Origin: Hydrogenophaga sp.
Lineage (GTDB): Bacteria; Pseudomonadota; Gammaproteobacteria; Burkholderiales; Burkholderiaceae_C
Direction: 5' to 3'
Assembly (NCBI RefSeq): GCF_025699295.1
Contig: NZ_JAILWB010000018.1
Location: forward strand, 65,309-103,930
DNA length: 38,622 nucleotides
In this document: piece by piece, positions 1-10,103 of the stretch
Layout: each line of letters opens with the position of its first letter
Numbering within the stretch: the first letter of the stretch is position 1
Notes under the pieces: generated by a model
Databases searched by the model: none
Told to the model about the DNA's origin: nothing
Seen by the model: only the letters and a program-made list of their open reading frames with translations
Made by a program: the position numbers and the translations under genes

Positions 1-1
1 C

Positions 2-292
2 GCGCCGATCGATCTGGCATTCGTGGAGCCCGGCCTGGCGGCGCACATCGCCCCGGCCGACATGGCGCTGCACCTGGGCACCCTGCTGGATCGCACCGTG
101 CAGTGCGCGCGCGAATGCGTGCGCCGCGCCGGGCTGGCCGGTGCCACGCCTGACGCGATCTACCTCACCGGCGGCTCCTCGGCCCTGCGGCCGTTCCAGC
201 GCGCATTGCAGGCCGCGTTCCCCGGCGTGCCACTGGTGGAGGGTGATTTGTTCGGCGGTGTGGCATCGGGGCTGGCGTATTCGCGGTTGTGA
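2..292 (+). CDS. Hsp70-family chaperone, C-terminal fragment (YegD-like), 5' end outside window
   Basis: An open frame runs from the window edge to a TGA at 290-292 and gives about 96 residues. The segment IYLTGGSSALRPFQ matches the conserved LxGGSSxxP-type phosphate/adenosine-binding motif near the end of the actin-like ATPase domain of Hsp70 proteins. The closing GVASGLAYSRL matches the 'AxGAA' helix that ends that domain. The protein stops right after it, so no peptide-binding domain is present. This is typical of the shorter YegD-type Hsp70 relatives and not of DnaK. Role is inferred as cytoplasmic and ATP-dependent. The true start lies upstream of this window. Confidence 0.75.
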   Translation, partial: APIDLAFVEPGLAAHIAPADMALHLGTLLDRTVQCARECVRRAGLAGATPDAIYLTGGSSALRPFQRALQAAFPGVPLVEGDLFGGVASGLAYSRL

Positions 293-374
293 GGGTGCGG
301 CCTGTTCTGGCATTCTGCGGACATGGCGCGTGGGGACGGACCCGGTGCGTGTCAATCTCTGGAGCACCCCAACC

Positions 375-1058
375 ATGTCACTGAAGGGAACAGCCTGCCT
401 GGCCATGTGGTGGAACATGGCGGCCGAAATGCGGTCCGAGTTCGAGCACTGGCACACGCACGAACACTTTCCCGAGCGGCTGGCCATCGCCGGTTTCGAG
501 CGCGCCACGCGCTGGACGAGCGCCACCGGGGGCGAGGGCGTGTTCGTGATGTACGAGCTGGCCGACTGGGAGACGCTGGCCTCGCCGGCCTACCTGGCCG
601 CGCTGAACGCGCCGTCGCCGTGGTCCAAGCGCATGATGCCGCACCACCGCAACATGGTGCGCAGCCAGTGCCGCGTGCGGGAGAGCCGGGGCGCGGCGGT
701 GGCGCGGCAGGCGCTCACGGTGCGGCTCTCTCCCGCCGAAGGCCAGGCCGAGGCGCTGCACGAGGCGCTGAAGGCGCTCGCCGCCGAGCTGGTGGTGCAG
801 CCGGGGCTGGCGGGCATGCACCTGTTGCAGCACCAGCCACCGGCCATTGCCGAGACCACCGAACAGAAGATCCGCGGCAGCGCCGACCAGGGCGCCGACT
901 GGGTGCTGGTGGTCTGCGGTTACGAGGCGGCCGAGCTCGAGGCGCTGGCGCAGAAGCAGCTGGACGACGCCTCGCTGGAGGCGATGGGCGCGCGAGCGGG
1001 TGCGGTGCGGGGGCGCTACGCGCTGTCGCTCTCGGCCGTCACGGGCGACATGCAGTAG
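375..1058 (+). CDS. EthD/ABM-like dimeric alpha-beta barrel protein of unknown function
   Basis: The 227-residue product begins at ATG 375. A GGAG ribosome site lies 10 bases upstream, so longer upstream starts are not preferred. The first half contains WWNMAAEMRSEFEHWHTHEH and then ERLAIAGFERATRW, the pattern of EthD/antibiotic-monooxygenase-like ferredoxin folds (a His-rich HWHxxEHxPER segment, then the target-name beta strand). The second half repeats a similar length with QPGLAGMHLLQ, suggesting two fused half-barrels. No signal peptide or membrane segment is visible. It converges on the AraC-type gene downstream, with a gap of only 16 bases. Substrate unknown; an enzymatic role on a small hydrophobic compound is family-based inference. 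Confidence 0.6.
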   Translation: MSLKGTACLAMWWNMAAEMRSEFEHWHTHEHFPERLAIAGFERATRWTSATGGEGVFVMYELADWETLASPAYLAALNAPSPWSKRMMPHHRNMVRSQCRVRESRGAAVARQALTVRLSPAEGQAEALHEALKALAAELVVQPGLAGMHLLQHQPPAIAETTEQKIRGSADQGADWVLVVCGYEAAELEALAQKQLDDASLEAMGARAGAVRGRYALSLSAVTGDMQ

Positions 1059-1074
1059 GCCGGCCTCGCGTGTT

Positions 1075-1983
1075 TCAGTGGCCCTCGGGCTCGGCGTGGC
1101 CCGAGAGCGCGCGCCGCAAACCGCCCGGCGTGACGCCGAAGGCATTGAGGAACGCGGTGGTCATGTGGCTCTGGCTGGAGAAGCCGCTGTCTTCGGCAAT
1201 GCCGGCCAGCGGCTGCATGCTGCCCTGCACCAGTGCGCGCGCACGCTGCAGGCGCGCGTTGAGGATGTAGTGGTAGGGCGTGCAGGTGAAAGTGTTCTTG
1301 AACAGACGCACGAACTGCGTCTTGCTGAAACCGGCCGCTTGCGCGAGCTCGCCGATGCTCAGGTTCTGCGCCAGCCGCGCCCGCACCAGCGCCTCGACGC
1401 GGCCTGCCTGCGCGGCCGAGAGCCGGCCACGTTCGCGCGGCGTGGTGTAGCGGCTGGCCGCGCGCTGCTGCAGGCGCATGGCCACGCCCAGCGACAGCGA
1501 TTCGGCGTAGAGCGCGCCACGGGGGCAACCGTCGGCCACCTCGTGCACCATCGCGCGCAGCACGCCGGCGAGGTCGTCGTCGTGGAATTCGATTTCGGTG
1601 CGCAGGGGCATGCGGGCGAGCTGCTCCGACAGCACCGTGTCGTCCAGTTGCGCCTGGTCGAACTGCAGCATGATGCGGCGCACCCTGTCGCAGCGCCAGC
1701 GCGAGACGTCGGCGTGCCCGCCGGGCGCGAACAGGCCGATGGCGCCCGCGCCCAGCTCGTGCTCGGTGGAGCGGTGCCCGTAGTGGAATTCGGCCCGGGC
1801 GCGACCGCAGTCCAGCATGGCCAGCAGCGTGTGGCCGGCCGTCTCGCACGAACCCGAGAGATCGGGCACCGCTTCGACCCAGCCGAGAGAAAGGCCGGCC
1901 CAGCGGGACACGGCCTCGGTGCTGAGCAGGTTGCGTTCTTCCAGCGGGTTGACCGGTGCTGCGCGCGCGTGCGTTCGTGCCAT
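1075..1983 (-). CDS. AraC-family transcriptional regulator
   Basis: The 302-residue product has a C-terminal double helix-turn-helix: NLSIGELAQAAGFSKTQFVR (first HTH) and LAGIAEDSGFSSQSHMTTAF (second HTH), followed by the family-typical FGVTPGGLRR. The N-terminal ~190 residues would be the effector-binding part (GHRSTEHELGAGAIGLFAPG resembles the AraC cupin-like core). I chose ATG at 1983 because AGGAGA precedes it by eight bases; a GTG at 2043 in the same frame has no comparable site. The gene is divergent from the tannase-family lipoprotein at 2217, with about 230 bases between, so it probably controls that gene. The effector is unknown. Confidence 0.85.
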   Translation of the reverse strand: MARTHARAAPVNPLEERNLLSTEAVSRWAGLSLGWVEAVPDLSGSCETAGHTLLAMLDCGRARAEFHYGHRSTEHELGAGAIGLFAPGGHADVSRWRCDRVRRIMLQFDQAQLDDTVLSEQLARMPLRTEIEFHDDDLAGVLRAMVHEVADGCPRGALYAESLSLGVAMRLQQRAASRYTTPRERGRLSAAQAGRVEALVRARLAQNLSIGELAQAAGFSKTQFVRLFKNTFTCTPYHYILNARLQRARALVQGSMQPLAGIAEDSGFSSQSHMTTAFLNAFGVTPGGLRRALSGHAEPEGH

Positions 1984-2216
1984 GCGATGTCTCCTGTGCG
2001 CGTTCGCCGATGAGGCGATGGATGCGACCACCGAGTCTGACACCTGCAGCCCCTTTGCGGCATACCACTTCGCTATAGCTGCTAGCGCGATTCCTCTTTG
2101 GGGGTATCCCTAGGTTCGTGGTGCGTTGCTGAAAACCTGGTCCGATGTTGAAAGACGCGCCAGGGCACGCGCGATGCAATGCGGTCTCCCGATCCACCTA
2201 CAACGAGGAGACACAC
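1984..2216. promoter_or_regulatory. Divergent intergenic region between AraC regulator and tannase-family gene
   Basis: This 233-base gap separates two divergent genes and holds the leader of both. A local run around 2070-2115 is less GC-rich than its surroundings (ctatagctgctagcg and gggtatcccta). It includes the small inverted repeat GGGTATCCC, a plausible AraC-type target, but I see no convincing -35/-10 pair. A strong GAGGAG ribosome site lies just before the GTG at 2217. No ORF of interest is present. Confidence 0.35.
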
Positions 2217-3866
2217 GTGAACCAGGACAACAAACACCAGCCCCTGCGGCGCCGCGGCTGCGCGGCGGGTGCGGTGGCCGCCCTGCTGCTGGCCGCCTGC
2301 GGCGGCGGCGGCGGTGGCGACGCGGCCAGCACCCCGACCACGCCGGGCGTGGACTTTGACAACATCTCCATCAACCCCAGCAACACCTGCGACATGGCCG
2401 GCATCGGCGCGACCGTGCTGACAGCGGACGCGCCCGTCACGGTGCTGGAGGTGTCCACCGGCACCACCGCCAGTGGCGATGCGCGCGACCGCGACTACTG
2501 TCTGGTCAAGGTGCGCGTGGACCAGGCCGTCAACATCTGGGTCTCGCTGCCCACATCCAACTGGAACGGGCGCTTCCGTGCCGAAGGCAATGGGGTGTAC
2601 GCGGGCTCTTCGCAGCTTGGCGTGGCCACCGACTCGGTGCGCCAGGGCTTTGTGGGCGTGAAAACGGACACCGGACACCCCGACTTCTTTCTCTCGGGTG
2701 CCTTCGGCATGCTCTCGCCGGGCAACCCCAATGTGCCTTTGCAGGAAGACTTTGCGCACCGCTCGATGCACCTGATGGCGGTGATCGGAAAGCAGCTCAC
2801 CAGGGCCTACTACGCCGCAGACCCGGTGCGCTCCTATTGGTATGGCTGCTCCACCGGAGGGCGCCAGGGGCTGATGATGGCGCAGCGCTACCCGGAGGAT
2901 TTCGACGCCATCCTGGCGGGCGCACCGGCCATCCACTGGGACCGCTTTCAGGCGTACCACATCTGGCCGCAGATCGCGATGCGCGAGGACGCGGGCGGAC
3001 CGGTTGCCACCGCCAAGCAGACCCTGGCCACCGAGCGCGCCGTGGCCGTGTGCGACGCAGCCGACGGTGTGACGGATGGCGTGATCGACGACCCACGCAC
3101 CTGCGACTACGACCCCACCAACGACCTCACCATCACCAACGCGGCCTGCGCGGACAACACCTGCCTCACGCCCGGCGAAGCCAGCGCCATCAAGAAGATC
3201 TGGGGCGGTGCGCGCGGCGCGGGCGGCAACCTGCTGTGGCCCGGCCTGGAGCGCGGCACCAGCCTGGCCGCCCTGGCGGGCGCCACGCCGTTCCCGATCC
3301 CGATCGAGCAGGCGCGCTACTGGGTGTACTTCGACCCGGCCTGGGACTGGAACACGCTGGACTACCTCAACTACGAAAGCTTCTTCAGCGACAACATCGC
3401 CCAGGTGGGCCCGCGCATGGCCACCGACAACCCGGACCTTTCGGCCTTCCAGGCGCGCGGCGGCAAGCTCATCCTGTACCACGGCTGGTCGGACAACCTG
3501 ATCATGCCCAGGGGCACCACGCAGTATTACGAGCGCGTGAAGCAGACCATGGGCGACGCGAACGCCAGCGACTTCTCGCGCCTGTACATGGTGGGCGGCA
3601 TGGGCCACTGCAGTGGCGGGACCGGCGTCAACCAGTTCGGCCAGGGCTCCAGCGGTGCAGTGCCGATGGAGCCGAAGACCGACATCTTCCGCGCGCTCAT
3701 GGCATGGTCCGAGAAGGATGTGGCGCCGAACGAGATCGTGGCCTCGCGCATCGACGCTGGCGTAGTCACCCGCACGCGGCCACTGTGCCCTTATCCCCAG
3801 GTGGCGAAGTACACCGGATCGGGCAGCACCGACGAGGCGGAGAACTTCCGCTGCGAGAGTCCCTGA
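2217..3866 (+). CDS. Tannase/feruloyl esterase family lipoprotein
   Basis: The 549-residue product starts at GTG 2217 behind GAGGAG. It opens with RRRGCAAGAVAALLLAAC, a signal peptide with a lipobox whose acylated Cys is residue 28, followed by a Gly-rich linker, so it should be anchored to the envelope. The esterase core shows the CS-D-HC arrangement of the tannase/feruloyl esterase family: Cys211-Ser212 in YGCSTGGRQG, Asp426 in YHGWSDN, and His464-Cys465 in MGHCSGG. The paired cysteines are known in the family to form a disulfide next to the catalytic Ser and His. Substrate is probably an ester of an aromatic acid (gallate, ferulate, MHET-like); which one cannot be told. A divergent AraC-type gene at 1983 is the likely regulator. 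Length is usual for the family. Confidence 0.88.
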   Translation: MNQDNKHQPLRRRGCAAGAVAALLLAACGGGGGGDAASTPTTPGVDFDNISINPSNTCDMAGIGATVLTADAPVTVLEVSTGTTASGDARDRDYCLVKVRVDQAVNIWVSLPTSNWNGRFRAEGNGVYAGSSQLGVATDSVRQGFVGVKTDTGHPDFFLSGAFGMLSPGNPNVPLQEDFAHRSMHLMAVIGKQLTRAYYAADPVRSYWYGCSTGGRQGLMMAQRYPEDFDAILAGAPAIHWDRFQAYHIWPQIAMREDAGGPVATAKQTLATERAVAVCDAADGVTDGVIDDPRTCDYDPTNDLTITNAACADNTCLTPGEASAIKKIWGGARGAGGNLLWPGLERGTSLAALAGATPFPIPIEQARYWVYFDPAWDWNTLDYLNYESFFSDNIAQVGPRMATDNPDLSAFQARGGKLILYHGWSDNLIMPRGTTQYYERVKQTMGDANASDFSRLYMVGGMGHCSGGTGVNQFGQGSSGAVPMEPKTDIFRALMAWSEKDVAPNEIVASRIDAGVVTRTRPLCPYPQVAKYTGSGSTDEAENFRCESP

Positions 3867-3888
3867 ACAACAGAGGCAGGAGGGGGAG

Positions 3889-4176
3889 ATGGGGGCACAG
3901 GCACACCCGGCCGAGCGGATCGTTCACGCCCTGGCGAGCGCGCAGACCCTGGGCGTGGCACAGGCGGCCCGGGTTCACGGGGTCAACGTCTCCACCGTGT
4001 ACGCCTGGCGCCGCCGCTTTGGCGGCATGAGCGCGGCCATGATCGAGCGCGTGAGAGGGCTGGAAGCCGAAAACGTGCGCCTGATGAACGCGGTGGCCGC
4101 GCTGGAGCAGGCGCTTCACGAACTGCGCAACGCCGCCGCCCCGGCTGACGCGCCGGTGTTCGGCAGGCGGCACTGA
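3889..4176 (+). CDS. IS3-type OrfA-like helix-turn-helix protein, orphan
   Basis: The 95-residue product resembles the first ORF of IS3-family (IS2/IS407-like) elements. It has an N-terminal HTH (GVAQAARVHGVNVSTVYAWR), the typical RRRFGGMS join, and a leucine-zipper coiled coil (VRGLEAENVRLMNAVAALEQ). In an intact element an OrfB integrase with a DDE domain would follow by frameshift. Here the next gene is the oppositely oriented lipoprotein at 4212-4544, and no DDE-like frame or terminal inverted repeats are visible. It starts 22 bases after the esterase gene. It is either a transposase remnant or a domesticated DNA-binding protein; the full reading frame and GC-rich codons favour neither clearly. 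Confidence 0.65.
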   Translation: MGAQAHPAERIVHALASAQTLGVAQAARVHGVNVSTVYAWRRRFGGMSAAMIERVRGLEAENVRLMNAVAALEQALHELRNAAAPADAPVFGRRH

Positions 4177-4211
4177 TCAGGCCGCCCTGACGCGCCCCGG
4201 CGCGCGGCGGT

Positions 4212-4544
4212 TCAGCCGCCCCTGCGGTGCATGCCGCCCTGCATGCCTTCCATGCACTTCGCCGGGTCCATGCCCTCGTGCATGGCCTTCATGTGCGCGT
4301 TCATCAGGGCCTGCCGCTCTTCGGGCGTTTTCGCATTCTTCATCTGCTCGTGAAAGGCCTGCATTTCGGGCGTGTGCTGCATGCGACCGTGCATGCGGCC
4401 CTGCATGGGGCCGGGCATGCCGTCCGCTGACGCGGCGGCCTGGTGGGCGGCGTGGTTTCCGCCGAAGGTCGTTGCGCCAGCGCCCGCGCATGCCGTGAGC
4501 AGGGCGGCGCTGGACACGGCCAGAAGGGTGTAGAGAGGTCTCAT
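4212..4544 (-). CDS. Small Met/His-rich lipoprotein of the copper island
   Basis: The 110-residue product starts at ATG 4544, seven bases after AAGGAG. A signal peptide with lipobox (MRPLYTLLAVSSAALLTAC) predicts export and acylation. The mature part is short and full of Met and His (MPGPMQGRMHGRMQHTPEMQ, later MNAHMKAMHEGMDPAKCMEG), a composition typical of periplasmic Cu(I)/Ag(I)-binding proteins. The central TPEMQAFHEQMKNAKTPEER helix resembles small Spy/CpxP-like or DUF-type helices, but I cannot assign a named family. It lies downstream of a Cu+ ATPase and behind an FNR/Anr-like box, so an envelope copper-buffering role is inferred from context and composition. Confidence 0.7.
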   Translation of the reverse strand: MRPLYTLLAVSSAALLTACAGAGATTFGGNHAAHQAAASADGMPGPMQGRMHGRMQHTPEMQAFHEQMKNAKTPEERQALMNAHMKAMHEGMDPAKCMEGMQGGMHRRGG

Positions 4545-4628
4545 CGGTGGCTCCTTGTGTTGCAGGTGCCGGTTGGGCACTGTTACCGGGCCATTGGTTC
4601 CGGCCTGGCTCGGGGATCTCGTGCGGAG

Positions 4629-4642
4629 TTGACGCAGGTCAA
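4629..4642 (-). promoter_or_regulatory. FNR/Anr-like palindrome upstream of the Met/His-rich lipoprotein
   Basis: On the minus strand the sequence is TTGACCTGCGTCAA, a perfect TTGAC-N4-GTCAA palindrome close to the FNR/Anr consensus TTGAT-N4-ATCAA. A TAACAG hexamer at 4585-4580 could be a -10 element. If so, the box centre would lie about 62 bases upstream of the start point, the usual class I activator position. The assignment rests on pattern only; Dnr/Crp-type regulators recognise similar sites. Confidence 0.5.
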
Positions 4643-4653
4643 TGGGTGGTGCG

Positions 4654-6860
<2,207 letters not shown>

Positions 6861-6864
<4 letters not shown>

Positions 6865-7424
6865 GGTGTCGTCTCCCTGGCTTGATCGGCCTGGTGCACC
6901 TGCACCCCACGCATCCAGGCCATGAGATCGATGGGGCTGGAGCCGCCACTGTGGTGCCCCTGACTGGGCGCGCCACCCTTGCGCAGTTGTGGCTTGTGGG
7001 CAGGCTGGTGCTGCGCCGGGCTGTGCAGCGACAGCTTGTCCAGTATGGCGCAGTGGGGCAGCTCGTTGCCGTGGCAGGCCTTCACCAGTACCGACAGGCC
7101 GTCCATCATTTGCCCGATTTCGCGCCGCTTGTCTTCAAGATCGGCCAGGTGGCGCTGCGCCACGGCCTTGACTTCGCGGCTGGTGCGTTTCGAATCGCCC
7201 CACAAGCCCATGAGCTCGGCAATCTGCGGCACGGAAAACCCCAGCCGTCGCGATTGGCGGATGAAGCGCAGCACCGACACATCGCGTTCGCCGTACAGGC
7301 GGTAGCCCGATTCGCTGCGCTCGGCCGCGGGCAGCAGGCCGATCTGCTCGTAGTGGCGGATCATCTTGGCCGACACGCCGGCAGCGGTGGCGGCGTCGCC
7401 GATGTTCATGAGAGTGAGGGTCAT
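6861..7424 (-). CDS. cueR: CueR-like MerR-family copper-responsive regulator with His-rich C-terminal tail
   Basis: The 187-residue product has a MerR winged-HTH at its N terminus ([20 protein letters not shown], then [16 protein letters not shown]), a dimerisation helix, and the CueR-type metal loop CHGNELPHC (Cys117-x7-Cys125). Ordinary CueR proteins end shortly after that loop, at about 135 residues. This one continues for about 57 residues with several His ([18 protein letters not shown]), which may be an extra metal-binding tail. I chose ATG 7424 because CGGAG precedes it; the internal ATG at 7409 has no such site. It would sense Cu+ and activate the copper promoters at 7466-7490, 7744-7774 and 7794-7810 by DNA distortion. 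Confidence 0.87.
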
Positions 7425-7465
7425 GGGTCGCTCCGTGGGTGCTGGGTTTGTTGGGGTGCAGCGTG

Positions 7466-7490
7466 CGCTTTGACACCATGGGAAGGTCAA
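7466..7490 (-). promoter_or_regulatory. CueR-type operator/promoter of the cueR-ATPase unit
   Basis: On the minus strand a -35-like TTGACC (7490-7485) is followed by TTCCCATGGTGTCAA, the CueR pattern in which a dyad fills a long (about 19-base) spacer. The -10 element is weak. Its similarity to the two operators upstream of copZ and the second ATPase supports the reading. It lies 42 to 66 bases upstream of the cueR start at 7424 and would give autoregulation. Confidence 0.55.
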
Positions 7491-7519
7491 GACCCGGGCC
7501 GGGTCTCGACGAACGGTCG

Positions 7520-7711
7520 TCAGGCGGGCGGATAGCCGGCTTCGTTGAGCGCCTCCACGAGCGCGGCGCGGTCTTCTTCGCTGCGCACGCTGACCTTGTG
7601 CTGCGACAGATCGACCTGGACGTCGCAGGCCGGGTCGAACCGCTTGAGGGACGTTCTGACCTTGGAGACGCAGTGGCCGCAGGTCATGTCGGGGATGAGG
7701 AATTCGTGCAT
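7520..7711 (-). CDS. copZ: CopZ-like copper chaperone (HMA domain)
   Basis: The 63-residue product is a single heavy-metal-associated domain. It carries the metal-binding MTCGHC motif near the N terminus (residues 9-14) and ends with EALNEAGYPPA, the usual last helix and strand. ATG 7711 has TGGAG seven bases upstream. Copper chaperones of this size bind Cu+ in the cytoplasm and pass it to P1B ATPases. The gene has its own CueR-type promoter upstream (about 7744-7774), is divergent from the ATPase gene at 7850, and is followed by cueR after 95 bases. Confidence 0.92.
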   Translation of the reverse strand: MHEFLIPDMTCGHCVSKVRTSLKRFDPACDVQVDLSQHKVSVRSEEDRAALVEALNEAGYPPA

Positions 7712-7743
7712 GGATGACTCCAGAAAGGGTTGAGGGAATCCGT

Positions 7744-7774
7744 ACTCTGTGCCTTGCCACGGGGGCAAGGTCAA
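7744..7774 (-). promoter_or_regulatory. CueR-type promoter of copZ
   Basis: Reading the minus strand, -35 TTGACC (7774-7769) is followed by a 19-base spacer and CAGAGT (7749-7744). The spacer contains the perfect inverted repeat CCTTGCC-N5-GGCAAGG (7752-7770 on the plus strand). A 19-base spacer filled by such a dyad is the hallmark of MerR-family activated copper promoters. Confidence 0.75.
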
Positions 7775-7793
7775 GGCGCGCACGCGCTTGCGC

Positions 7794-7810
7794 TTGACAC
7801 CGTGGCAAGG
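7794..7810 (+). promoter_or_regulatory. CueR-type operator upstream of the second Cu+ ATPase
   Basis: The plus strand has -35-like TTGACA (7794-7799) followed by CCGTGGCAAGG, sharing GTGGCAAGG with the copZ operator and the CueR consensus half-site. A clear -10 is not evident at a 19-base spacing. Position, 40 to 56 bases before the ATG at 7850, fits the promoter. Confidence 0.55.
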
Positions 7811-7849
7811 CCGAGCATCCGGTTTCCCAACCCCACCCGGAGAACCGAC

Positions 7850-10069
7850 ATGAACACCGCCACCGCGTCCCTGGTCGAGCACCAGTTCCCCATTGAAGGC
7901 ATGACCTGCGCGTCGTGCGTCACCCGCGTCGAGAAGGCCTTGAAGGCCGTCGCCGGCGTCAGCGAGGTCAGTGTCAACCTGGCCACGGAGCGCGCGACCG
8001 TGCGAGCCGCCGGCACGGCGATGGGCGCGCTGGTGGCCGCGGTGGAGAAAGCCGGTTACCACGCCGCGCCGGTTGAACCGGGCCGCGACTCCCGGCCCGC
8101 CACCCGCAACGGTGAGCCCTGGTGGCCGGTGGCGCTGGCTGCAGCGCTTTCCCTGCCGTTGACGTTGCCCATGCTCGGCATGCTGTTCGGCGCCGAATGG
8201 ACATTGAATGGCTGGTGGCAGCTCGCGCTGGCCACGCCTGTGCAGTTCTGGCTGGGTGCGCGCTTTTACCGCGCGGGCTGGAAGGCCGTGCGCGCTGGCG
8301 CCGGCAACATGGATCTGCTGGTGGCCCTGGGCACCAGCGCGGGCTACGGCCTGAGCGTCTACCTGCTGTTCAAACACGCCGAACACGGCACACCGCACCT
8401 CTATTTCGAGGCCTCGGCGGTGATCGTCACGCTGGTGCTGCTGGGCAAGTGGCTGGAGTCGCGCGCCAAGCGCCAGACCACCGCCGCCATCGCGGCGCTC
8501 AACGCCCTCAAGCCCGAGGTGGCGCGCGTGCGCATGCCCTATGGCGACGTGGACGTCGCCATTTCGCAGGTGAGGGTGGGTGACATTGTGGTGATCCGCC
8601 CGGGTGAGCGCATCGCAGTGGACGGTGTCATCACCATTGGCTCCAGCCAGGTGGACGAATCGCTGATCACGGGCGAGAGCCTGCCGGTGGCCAAGTACGC
8701 GGGTGACAAGGTCACCGGCGGCGCCGTCAATGCAGAGGGCCTGCTGCTGGTGGAGACCACCGCCGTGGGCGCCGAGTCCACGCTCTCGCGGATCGTGCGC
8801 ATGGTCGAGTCGGCCCAGGCGAAGAAGGCCCCGATCCAGCGTATCGTGGACCGTGTGAGCGCCGTCTTCGTGCCGGTGGTGCTGTTGATCGCCGCGCTCA
8901 CACTGCTGGGCTGGGGCCTGGCCACCGGTAACTGGGAGCAGGCCATCCTGAACGCGGTGGCGGTGCTGGTGATCGCATGCCCGTGTGCATTGGGACTGGC
9001 CACGCCCACGGCCATCATGGCCGGGACGGGGGTGGCGGCGCGTCAGGGCATCCTGATCAAGGACGCCGAAGCGCTGGAGGTGGCGCACCGCATCGACACC
9101 GTGGCGTTCGACAAGACGGGCACGCTCACCGAAGGCAGGCCCACGCTGGTCGCGGCGCTGGCCGCTCCGGGCCACGACGATGTGTTGCTGTCCTGGAGTG
9201 CCGCCATCCAGGCGGGCAGCGAACACCCGCTGGCACGTGCTGTGATGAACGCCGCCGAGCAGGCGGGCCTGGCGCTGCTCCCGGCCGCCAAGGTCAGTGC
9301 CGTGCCCGGGCGTGGCATGTCGGCCGAAGTGCAGGGCCGCGCGCTGCGCTTGGGCAGCCCGCGCTACATGCAGGAGCTGGGTGTGGACACGGCCGTGCTG
9401 GGCGAGGCGGCGCGCCAGCTCCAGGACGACGGGCGCACCGTGTCCTGGCTGGCCGACGTGACGGCCGCGCCGGTGCTGGTGGGCATGCTGGCCTTCGGCG
9501 ATACACCCAAGGCCAGTGCCGTCACCGCCATCCAGAGCCTGCAGGCCCTGGGCATCCGCACGGTGATGGTCACCGGCGACAACCTGGGCAGCGCTCGGAC
9601 GGTGGGCCACGCACTGGGCATCGACCACATCGAGGCCGAGGTGCTGCCGGTGGACAAGGCGGCGATCGTGCGCCGGCTCAAGGACGGTGGCCGCTCGGTG
9701 GCCATGGTGGGCGACGGCATCAACGACGCACCGGCGCTCGCATCGGCCGACGTGGGCATCGCCATGTCCACCGGTACCGACGTGGCCATGCACGCCGCCG
9801 GCATCACGCTCATGCGCGGTGACCCGGCGCTGGTGGCCGACGCGATAGACATCTCGCGCCGCACCTACCGCAAGATCCGCCAGAACCTGTTCTGGGCCTT
9901 CGCGTACAACGTCATCGGGATTCCGCTGGCGGCGGCTGGCTTGCTCAACCCGGTGGTGGCCGGTGCCGCCATGGCGCTGAGCAGTGTGAGCGTGGTGAGC
10001 AACGCGCTGTTGCTGCGCGGCTGGCGCCGAAAGGCCGCGCACGCAGCTGCACGACGGGTGTTTGTCTGA
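7850..10069 (+). CDS. copA: Copper-translocating P1B-type ATPase with N-terminal MxCxxC domain
   Basis: The 739-residue inner-membrane pump exports Cu+. It begins with one heavy-metal-associated domain (GMTCASC, Cys20 and Cys23) and continues with transmembrane helices. Core signatures are TGES (actuator), CPC at residues 377-379, DKTGTLT with phosphorylated Asp421, and [12 protein letters not shown] in helix 7 and MALSS in helix 8 match the Cu+ class. ATG 7850 is the start that places the HMA domain correctly at the N terminus. The gene is divergent from copZ and shares a 138-base control region. It differs from the ATPase at 4654-6864 in its N-terminal metal domain, so the island has two distinct Cu+ pumps. 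Confidence 0.93.
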   Translation: MNTATASLVEHQFPIEGMTCASCVTRVEKALKAVAGVSEVSVNLATERATVRAAGTAMGALVAAVEKAGYHAAPVEPGRDSRPATRNGEPWWPVALAAALSLPLTLPMLGMLFGAEWTLNGWWQLALATPVQFWLGARFYRAGWKAVRAGAGNMDLLVALGTSAGYGLSVYLLFKHAEHGTPHLYFEASAVIVTLVLLGKWLESRAKRQTTAAIAALNALKPEVARVRMPYGDVDVAISQVRVGDIVVIRPGERIAVDGVITIGSSQVDESLITGESLPVAKYAGDKVTGGAVNAEGLLLVETTAVGAESTLSRIVRMVESAQAKKAPIQRIVDRVSAVFVPVVLLIAALTLLGWGLATGNWEQAILNAVAVLVIACPCALGLATPTAIMAGTGVAARQGILIKDAEALEVAHRIDTVAFDKTGTLTEGRPTLVAALAAPGHDDVLLSWSAAIQAGSEHPLARAVMNAAEQAGLALLPAAKVSAVPGRGMSAEVQGRALRLGSPRYMQELGVDTAVLGEAARQLQDDGRTVSWLADVTAAPVLVGMLAFGDTPKASAVTAIQSLQALGIRTVMVTGDNLGSARTVGHALGIDHIEAEVLPVDKAAIVRRLKDGGRSVAMVGDGINDAPALASADVGIAMSTGTDVAMHAAGITLMRGDPALVADAIDISRRTYRKIRQNLFWAFAYNVIGIPLAAAGLLNPVVAGAAMALSSVSVVSNALLLRGWRRKAAHAAARRVFV

Positions 10070-10103
10070 CACGCTGCGCCCCCCGGGCGGCCTAACATGC
10101 GGC

